Of a DNA stretch of 64,000 nucleotides, positions 32,387 to 42,000 are shown one piece after another; the stretch's first letter is position 1, and each line of letters begins with the position of its first letter. This stretch comes from a virus, in IMG/VR virus record IMGVR_UViG_3300046820_001050, positions 34,650 to 98,649 of that record; one strand, written 5' to 3'. The notes under the pieces were generated by a model that was given only the letters and a program-made list of their open reading frames with translations, had not been told where the DNA came from and searched no databases. Position numbers and translations under genes: made by a program.

Positions 32387-33042
32387 TACGCCTCTTCCAG
32401 TGTTAGGGCGACATTCCAAAAGTCAAAGTTAAGACCGCTTCTTTTTACAACAGAATACTTAAAGTCTGAGAAAAATACTTCTACAATCTCATTATACTTA
32501 TTTATATTATTAAACCTGTTGTCTGCTTCAGTTAAATCTGTATCTTCAAAGTTTGTGTACTTATCATAAGCCAAGTAAACCCAAAAAGATCCTTTATGGT
32601 TTTCATACCAGTCAAGCAGTTCTACTCCGCCTGCTCCACCATCTGTAGTAAATTCTAATGGCTTTGGTCTTGATGGTGATGATTCCATGTCTGCATTTCC
32701 ACTGGTATTAAAGTCTGCCTTGGTGTCATATGCTCTTGATGGCAGCATATCCCAAGAAACAGATATGTTTAATTTATCTGCAATGTGGTATGACCTCATA
32801 CGTCCATTGATCATTCTTTCACGTTTTTCAATTCTAACGGGAGTAAAGTCTATCTCTGATCTATTATCATCAGAGAGTATTAGAAAGTCTCTAGTATTGG
32901 CTGCAGAGCCTGCATATGCCCCTACCTCGTACCCGTCTGGGACGTAAAAACCATTAACCTTTGTTCCAGGGTTGTCTGCAAATAGCATTGCTTGTGGTCT
33001 TGAATATTTTTTTCTTCCAGACATATATGTATTAGTTGCCAT
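32386..33042 (-). CDS. Minor tail protein, distal-tail-like
   Basis: 218 residues, starting at an ATG preceded by GGGGGAA. The sequence has beta-rich segments (FLILSDDNRSEIDFTPVRIE, LNISVSWDMLPSRAYD, LEFTTDGGAGGVELLDWYEN) and ends in FWNVALTLEEA. Its place directly after the tape measure and before the large hub protein is that of a distal tail protein in siphophages. Sequence alone does not prove the Dit fold. Confidence 0.6.
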   Translation of the reverse strand: MATNTYMSGRKKYSRPQAMLFADNPGTKVNGFYVPDGYEVGAYAGSAANTRDFLILSDDNRSEIDFTPVRIEKRERMINGRMRSYHIADKLNISVSWDMLPSRAYDTKADFNTSGNADMESSPSRPKPLEFTTDGGAGGVELLDWYENHKGSFWVYLAYDKYTNFEDTDLTEADNRFNNINKYNEIVEVFFSDFKYSVVKRSGLNFDFWNVALTLEEA

Positions 33043-36000
33043 TATAATCTATTCCCCCTGAGTTTTTGTGAATCAATACCCTTTATTTGTGTCATTACAA
33101 CTCTTGCAATTTCATCTGGGTTTGCATCTGATTTTACATTAACACTAATACTATAATTATACACTGAGTCTCCTGCTGATTGGCCACTATTTATTGCTCT
33201 CATTGTGTCTGCACCATGAGACTGAACAGCATATCTACTCATTACAAATTCTCCTGGTGTTAGCATTGCAGGGACTGTGTCTGTTCCAGAAGCATATCCA
33301 CCTTCTGCAAAGTATTTTGGAACTAGTCCGCCCTTAGAAAACATTTGAAGTCCATAAAAACCATTTCCGCTTCCACCCATTGATGCTCCAGAACCAACTA
33401 ATGGCCTTAAACTCTTGTCTACATCCATTGGATTGCTAATGCTCTTTTTAGGCTGTTCTGCTAGTTGATGGAAATAGTCTGAGAAGTTTGCTACCTTGCC
33501 GTTAAATGGAAGACCTGGGATCTCTGTTCCTCCCCATGGATCTTTTCCAGCATCATTAAATATTGGCTTACCTTTAGTATCAAATCCTAATGGTGACTGC
33601 TGATGAAGTCTTTCTAGTTCTCCCCAATACCTTGATGTTGGACTTCCAGTTGGCTTATTGTCTGAATCATATGCAGATTTTGGCTTAGGTGGAAAATATT
33701 CGTCTGCTCTAGCCTCTGATGTCTTGAACAAAGAAAGACCAGTAATTGCAGCAGCAAGTGCTGATGCTTTAGCGATCAGAGACTTGTTGGTTCCAATTTT
33801 TTGAGTGTTATTTAGATTTGGCTCAACGATTTTAGGGATATCTGTTCGTGGAACAAAAACTGTTTTTCCATCTTTTACAACTGCTTTAAGGTCTGGACCA
33901 TCTTTAAACTTTAATCGCATTCCAGGAATATTTCCAACACCCCAATTGGTGTATGCATCTCCATGTCTATATCCAATATATCCATCTCTCATAAGTGATT
34001 GCATAAATGGGTCAGTTGTATCAGCATTTATATTTCCCATATCTCTTGGCTGAGTCCCTGTTGTTTTAATATAATTCTCTTTATATTTTGCCATTTTTGG
34101 TGGATCTATAAATCCTTTACTTGTTAAAACTTTAAACATTGCTTTTGGTGTCAAATCTATACCGTACTGATTATCTCCAAAAGTATTAAAGAATTGTTTA
34201 GAAGTTGCTGGACTAGTTGCACTATACAGGCCTGGCCCATATGCGTTCATTGGTGTTTTTGCTCCATCAAATTTTGATGCTAAGAATCTTTCTAAAGGAG
34301 ATGGAAGATCCTCTATAAGTTTTCCATGTCGATGAATGCCTCTTTTCATTTGAATTAATGCACCAAGTCCGCCAGGAATTGAATCTAATATTGCTTGAGT
34401 CTTGTAGTGCTTTACTAATTCATCTGCATTGTCTCCACCAACATCAGCAATCTGACGAGAAAGAGACATATTTCTTCCAAAGTTTGTTTTTTCGTATTTG
34501 CCTATTAAGAAGTTTGTTGCAGAATCTTTAACTTTATTAAATCTTGAAGTAATTGGGCTTGTAATATCAGAAGCAATATTTTTAAATGCGTTACCATATG
34601 AAGCAGTTTTCTTTCCATTTTCTCCTGAAACCATAGACCTTTGAAGATATGAACGCTCATCTAAAGGAGTGTCTATAAGTCTTTTAGGGTTAAGTGCTTT
34701 TCCTAAATCAGCAACAGTTGGTGCTACCTTTGCTGCCACAAGGCTTCCAAGTTTTGTGCTTAAAAATGAATTATTTATTGTTGGTTCTTTTTCTCCTAGC
34801 CTCCAAGCCTGACTTATTTTAGGGCTAAGATTTTCAAAAAATCTTCTAGGAGAATATACAGCATTTGCTATTTTGTTACGGATTGGGTTCATCCCTTGTA
34901 TTTTCATTCCAAGTCTTGTGTCCCAAGGTTGTTTTGGCATTACCCAATTATCTGAATCCCAACTTCCCCAATCATCCATATTTGATTCTTTTGAAGATAC
35001 TGTATTAGTATTAGTGGTTAGTTTTTCTTCTACCAAACTTGTATTTGGTTTTGTTGTTGTTACAGCATTTGCCTTATTTAGTATTTTATTAAATATATCG
35101 ATACCATTTTTTCCAAGGGATTCTTTTATGGTTTTAGGAATAATGCTACCTAACTTGTTAATTGCTGGCTTTACTGCTTTTAAACCTGGAACTGGTGCAA
35201 CTGCTAAAGCAGCATTTAAATTATCTTTTAGGCTAGACTTTGTTTCTGCACCCATTGCTTTAGCAGCAAACATTTGAGGAATACCGCCATACTTTGCAAT
35301 GTCCAAAGCAGTTTTTGCTATTGATGGAAGTGAAAAGAAGTTAGCAGTTTTTTCCCATATCTTCTTATCAAATAATGATGTTGCTCTTTCATCTTGGGTA
35401 TTGGTGCTTCTAGAGCCCATTGATGACATCCCTAGACCATGTGGTGCACCTACGGTTCCACCAGTTGAGAATCTTTGAACATTTATATCATTTAAGAAGT
35501 CTTGGCCATATTGATCAACTGCAGACTTTCTAACTACAAACTCTCCTGGAGTTAACATTGCAGGTACAGTATCTGTACCCTTTGGTATGAAGCCACCATC
35601 TGCTTGATATAGCATTCCGTACTTTCCTGTTAGACCTCCTCCAGGTTTTGCATTTGGATCAACTTCTGGAAGTGTTGCATCGTATGCCGACTGGATTGCA
35701 GCAAGAGCAATTCCTGCATTTCTAACTCTATACATGTTTCCACTTGCAACGGCTGATTCGTATGCTGCAATTGCTGCATCAAGTGCTTGTACTGTGTTAT
35801 CAAACTTTTCTGCTTCACTTATTGTTGCTTGTGTCTCTTGAGGTGCTACATAGGCTTCTGCGCCTACTCCTCCAATTTGATTCATTGCATTTTGAACTGC
35901 GCCAGGAATTCCATTTGCATATTGAGCCATCTTTGCAAGAATATCTGCCCATGTCATGTTTAATGTCTCTGCTGCTGAAAGTAGTGCTGCTAAGTCTGCT

Positions 36001-39000
36001 GATTGAGCAAGGGCTCGCTTTGTTGCTGCATCCATATCAAGCATTGCATTGATTCTATCCCACTCGTCCCTGGTTTTTCCAAGAACTCTTAGTCCTTCAA
36101 TTTGCTTGTCGATACTATCCTGCAATAATTTATTTGTATAGTTAAGAGCATCAATTCTTTCTTGAAGTGGTTCAATAGAATTTTCTTCAATATTCCAAAT
36201 TTTATCTTCAAGATCTCTAATCTTACGTAATGCGGCTTCACGCAGTTCTTCTTTTTTGTATATTTCATCTTGCTTATCCTGAATCTGCTTTAATATTTCA
36301 AGTCTACGTGGATCAGTTTCCATACGATAAATTGCTTGTGCATTTTGGAATTGTTTTTCACTTATCTGATCCTGAGTCAATCCGCTTTGTGGCCCTACAA
36401 GACTACCAAGTGCATTTTTTCTTGCCTGCTCCAATGCATCTGATTGACCTGATGCAAACTGTGAGGCGCTTGTTGCTCTCATATCTTGTGCTGCTTGGGC
36501 TGCTGCTGAAATATCACCTTGAGTCAAGGCATCAGCAAGACCAAGTTGTTGCTTCTGCTGATCAAGAATATTTTGATTTATTTCTTGAACCTTTGAAAGC
36601 GCTTCTGCTTGCTCGTCGTATCTCTTGTTAACTTCATCTGCTGCATGATTTATAATTTCAAGATCATTTGAAAGCATTGTATTTTCATCTTGAATCTTCT
36701 TTATTGCACGGTCACCAAAGAAAGGATTCATTTCTAGATCACGGTTTAGGTCATTAATCTCTTCGTTTAAATCTTCTATTGGTCTTGTGTATGATTCTTC
36801 AATTACTCTTTGACCATCTTCAATTTCATCATTTAGTTCTGCAATTCTTCTTTGGAATGGAGCAATCTGTCCTTCAAGATCTCTGATTTGTCTTTGATTG
36901 CCCTTTAGTTGCATTGCCTCTGGGCCTGTACGAATAAGTGCTTCCTGTGCTGCAAAGAGTTCGTCTACAACTTCTCTTCCCTTATCGCTGGCTTCTTTAA
37001 GTGCTCCCTTGTTAAGCAAAATCTGAATATCAATAATTTTTCTTGCTTCAATGTTATTTAGAGTCTCTGCAATTTCTTTAGCCTCTAACTTTCCATCCTT
37101 CAAATCTTCTACTAAGAATTTTGCTAACTCTGGGTCTCCAAGAACTGCATCAATCTGATCTGTGCTATACCCAAGTTCCTTCATCTTAGAAACTAGTTCT
37201 GGCATTTTTGCATAAAGACCAAACTCCTCGTTTGCCTTTATTGCTTTATTTAAAACTGCTTGGCGCTCAAGTTCTGTATTTGCTGTCTTTATATTATTAA
37301 TATATGTTTGCCATGCTGGTGATGATGTATCTATTGCTCCCGCTGCAATTGCTGCTGCTTGACCTGTGTCTGCAACAACCTCTAATGCTTTTGCTGCAGA
37401 TAGTCCGCTACCAACAAGAATAGCATATGCCTTAGTTTGATTCTCTATATCCTTTATTATTGTTGCATTAGCAATGTCAAAGTTACCAAGGTCTTTTGCT
37501 TTGATTGCTTTGTCTGTTGCTTCGCCAAGTGGACCAAGACCAGATATTGAATCCTTTGATCTTGGCTTTCCTTTTTCAAAGGTAAACATAGCCTTATCTT
37601 TTGGTAGTGCTGCAACCTTTGCAAAATCTTCTGCAGACATAGATGCAACAGCATCTCTTAGTTCTTGACCAACACCAAGTTTTAGAAGCCTATGTTGTAT
37701 ACCATCAAATAAAGTAAAAGCATTCTTCTTTGTTTTATTATCTTTTAATAATTCTAGTAATGATTTTACTGGTGTGAGGGCATTAAATGCATTGTCTCTT
37801 ACATTCTTTAAAGCCATTGCCAATGGTGCTAAGAATGCTAGTGGATCATTTCCTGCTCCGCTGCCACCACCTGAATCTGCATTGCCTGAAGAGTTAACAA
37901 CAACCTCTCCATTTTCACCAATATAAGTTTTTGTGCTTGCAGCAACTCGGTCAACAAGTGTTTCATCTGCATTTTTTGCATTATACATAAGCGATGTTAA
38001 GTGGCCTGTAGCAGTTGTATCTCCGCCTGTAGCCTTTTGTGCATACTTGCTATAAAATGCCAACCTGGATGCTTCATCAGCAAACACTGTTTCCATTATA
38101 GTTTTAAATTTAGAGACTGCTTCTTTTTGTGCAAAGTCTGGAAGTTTATCAAAGTCTTTCCATTTGCTAAATAATACTTCAAGGTTGCTTTCTGTCATAC
38201 CCTTCATACCCTTGCCCTTGCCATTAACAAAGTAATCAAGGATAATAGCCTTATCTATTTTCTTTGGCATTCCATCAATTGTTTTTAAATCTTGAGAAAG
38301 TTTGACAAGCATATCATAACCAATTGGTTTGCCATCAGAATCTTTCATGCTAAGGAATGCTTCCATATTAATTTCATGACCGTCTAATACTCTTAGAACT
38401 GCCAGGGTTTCACCTATTTCATTAAATGTTTTTTTATCACTATTAATAATTTTTGTAGAAATCGTGGCTGCAGCATCGCCATCTTTAAACGCTGAAAAGT
38501 ATTCTAAAATTTCTATAGTTGGTCCAGCACCCTGTCTTTGCATTCCAACCTTTAGTGTTTGACTAAGTTCTGGTAATTTTCCTTCAAACATAAGTAAGAA
38601 GGTGTCCATTTGGTCTGGATTTAAAACCTTGTTTGCTAGAAGAAGCGACATGTCAACTTCAAAATCTTGAGCAGCCATTTGGGTCTTAAATCCTCCCTTT
38701 GTTGCATTTCCGTCACCTAATTTCAAGGTCTTGTCGCTTAACTTAGCCAATTTTTCAAGGGTTGTTCCTACTGATGTTTCAAATCCTGTACCTTTATAGG
38801 TATCTTTAACTTTAGATTTTAGGGAAGAAAAGTAGGCGGTTTCTTTTTTGTTTGATTTAAAACTATCTACATTCTGAATATTGTCTTTAAATCTTTTCTT
38901 TTCTCTGTCCATTTGAACAACGACTGCATTATTTGCAACCACCATATCGTCTGCCATTTTTTCTTCTAATCCAGCAATCTTTTCTTTTATTTTTAAAAGT

Positions 39001-42000
39001 TTTTCTGCATTTGAAGTGGACTCTAACTCTTTTTCTAATAACTGAATTTGTTTTCTATATTGAAACTCTGTTGCATCAGCCTGTGCTTTTGCAACAGAAA
39101 TATTGTTTACAGAAAGTGCTGCAAGTTGTGCAGCCTCTGTTCTACCACCATCCATACTCATTGGTGAGTAGTTTTTATTCATTGCATCGATAACTCTATC
39201 AGATCTCTTGTTTGTCTCCTGAACAATTTGCATTCTAACCTTTAGAGGATTATTTGCTAGATCTTCTCCGTTTACACCAATAACTTCTCTTAAGTTTCCA
39301 ACAATATCAGCAGTGTACTTTCTGCTGCCTAGTTGTACTCCTATTTGATCAGCAATGTCTGCTGCTTGTGCTGCATCTAAAACTCCATCTGAAACATATG
39401 TTGATAATTGTAAAGCAAAATCTTTTGCTGCTGCCTGTGAACCAGATTTGGACATTTCTTTTACAAAGCCATCCACCATTTTCTTTCCAATTTCTGACCT
39501 TAAGAATGTATCTCCAAAGCCAGTTCCTGCTCGTTCAACATCGTTGTATGAACCAAATGATCCCTTCTTTCTTACTTCGTCCATTGCACGAGAAGCGCCA
39601 ACCTTGTCTGTTATCTTTCCTATCTCGTCCATCTTATTAGTTGTTGCTGATATTGAATCTACATACTGGGCTTGCTTTTTAGCAGAATTTTCAAAATGCT
39701 TATTTAATAAAAACAGTCCTGCACCTGCTGCTACTATTGCAGTTGTAACCCAGCCAGTTGGCCCCATACCCGCAAGCATTGGAGCCATACCTGCAACTGT
39801 TGAAGCGCCCAGCATTGCCATACCGCCCGATGTATTGCCAGACATCATCATTGCAGATCCAGCCATGCCAAGCCCCATAGCCAATCCGCCTGATGCTACT
39901 CCAACTTTTTGTGCACGATAGTCTCTTTTTTCTTTAATCTTATTTTTTCGTGCTTGTGCATCTTGTTTTTGTGACTGCTTAAGATTGTTTAGTTTTCTTC
40001 TTTCATCTTCGTCTAATGCTTCTTGATAATACCTTGCCTGATTATAGTTAAGATTTGAAAGATGTTGCTGCTTTCTAAATCTGGCTCTTGCTTCATTAGT
40101 CTGTCTTCTGCGGTCTGCATCATCTAACTTTTGATTTCTTACTTGTTGGGTTACGGATTCTGATTTACCCTTAGCAAGTTTTGCTTCATCCTTTGCAACC
40201 TTTCTTAATACTTTATCAATTTCATCTTGGCTATATCCCTTTGCACGAAGATCTGCTGCTACTCTACCCTGGCGAACTGTAGGGTTTGGCATTGGTCTGT
40301 CTGCTTGAGAATCAAATCTTGGATCACCCGTAGCCATTCCAGGCATAGAGAATCCAGGTACAGATGCAAAACCTCTACGGAAATTTGCAAACTGTCTTCT
40401 AGTTACAACTGTTTGGTTTGGTGTTAATGATGTTCCTCTGCTATCTTTACGACTTCCGCTGCTTGGAACTGCTCCAGCCTTTGCTGCAGTAGTATTAGAA
40501 TCTGTTAATTTTTCTGTTCTTATTACTCTTTTGGTTTTTGGATCAATTGTCATCTTGGTCTCACTACCGTCAGGGTTTACTAAGACTGGCAATGTTTTAT
40601 CTGATCCACTCTTAAGGTTGAACTCTGGTTGAGGAGAACTATAGTACTTTGTGCCAAATCTATCATCGAGAACAGCCAAGACTCCCTTAGCAGTTTTTGC
40701 TGGTCCTAGTTTTGGGAACCTCTTTGGCTTTCTTCCTGCTTTTGCTTCACTGTCTTTGTATTGCTGCGCTAGAACATCAAGTTCTGCTGCTTTTTGGACT
40801 AACCTTGCTTCTCTTTCATTTGTTGGATGACCACCCTTTGACATGAACTCAGCAGCCTCAGTATAAATTCCAATCTGATTTTTTGGAATAAACGGGTGTC
40901 CATTTTTTGCACTCCAGTCTAAAATCTTGCCGTGTCTAACTGAAGCGTTCATAAACTTATTTAATATACCTAAATCAAACATAGCAGAGCCTGTTAACCA
41001 TTTAGCAGGGCCCTTACCAGGTTTTCCAGTTTTACTTATATGGGATAGTTCAGTTCTTAGTGCAGTATCAATTTCTTTTGGTTTGTATCCCAAAGCAACA
41101 AGTTTTTCTCTTACTGGCTTTAATGGATCATTTTTTCCTGCAATTTTATTTTGTTCTGTAAAGGCCTTTTCTTCAGCATCTAAAACTTGATACAACTCAG
41201 AATCTCTAGGAACGTTTCCTCTCCAAGATCCACTTTCTTTTCCTACAGGGCTAACTGCATTTCTTAATCTAGAGGCAGCATTAATTTTTTTATCGCTTAC
41301 AAATTCTCCATCTTTTTGTCTTACACCCATCTGATAAAAAACTTTTTGCATTACTTCTTCATATGTTCTTCCATAAACTCTTCCAGCATCTAAAGTTTTT
41401 TTGTCGTGATAAAGTCCATCTTTGTAAATAAGTTCCTCGTCAACAAACTTAAGCATATTGCTTTGGCTCAGATAATCTTCTAAGGTCTGTGGACCAATTA
41501 CTGCTGGTGTCCTTGCATTCATTTTTTGTTTTGCAATTGCATCTAGTACTCTTCTTTGTTGCTCTTCAGGTAGTTGCTTAAAATCTCTAGCAGCCTGAGC
41601 AGCAAGACCTTTTCTTAGTGTTGATATCTGTCTTTGTGATTCTGGAATATTTTTAAACTTTTCAAAATCTCCAAGTGCAAGTTTTTTAACACCTTCTGAT
41701 GCACGAGCATGAACTGGATGAAGTTCATCCCAGTGTACTTTTGCTCCAGCCTTAAGTCTTTCAAGCATGTTGTTGTAAACAACTTGCTCTTCTGGATTTA
41801 AATCCCCACTCCAAGACTTAATAAGTCTTTCTAGTTTTGGAATAGAACTATTAATCTCTCCTTTAATTGCATCATCATATTGTTTTGGTGTCATGCTTGC
41901 TGCAACACCTGATGTTTCTTGTGCAAAGAACTTCTTTGCGCCTCCCTTTACACCAAGCAAGTTAACAACTGCTTGCTCCTCCATGCTTGGCATTGCTTTT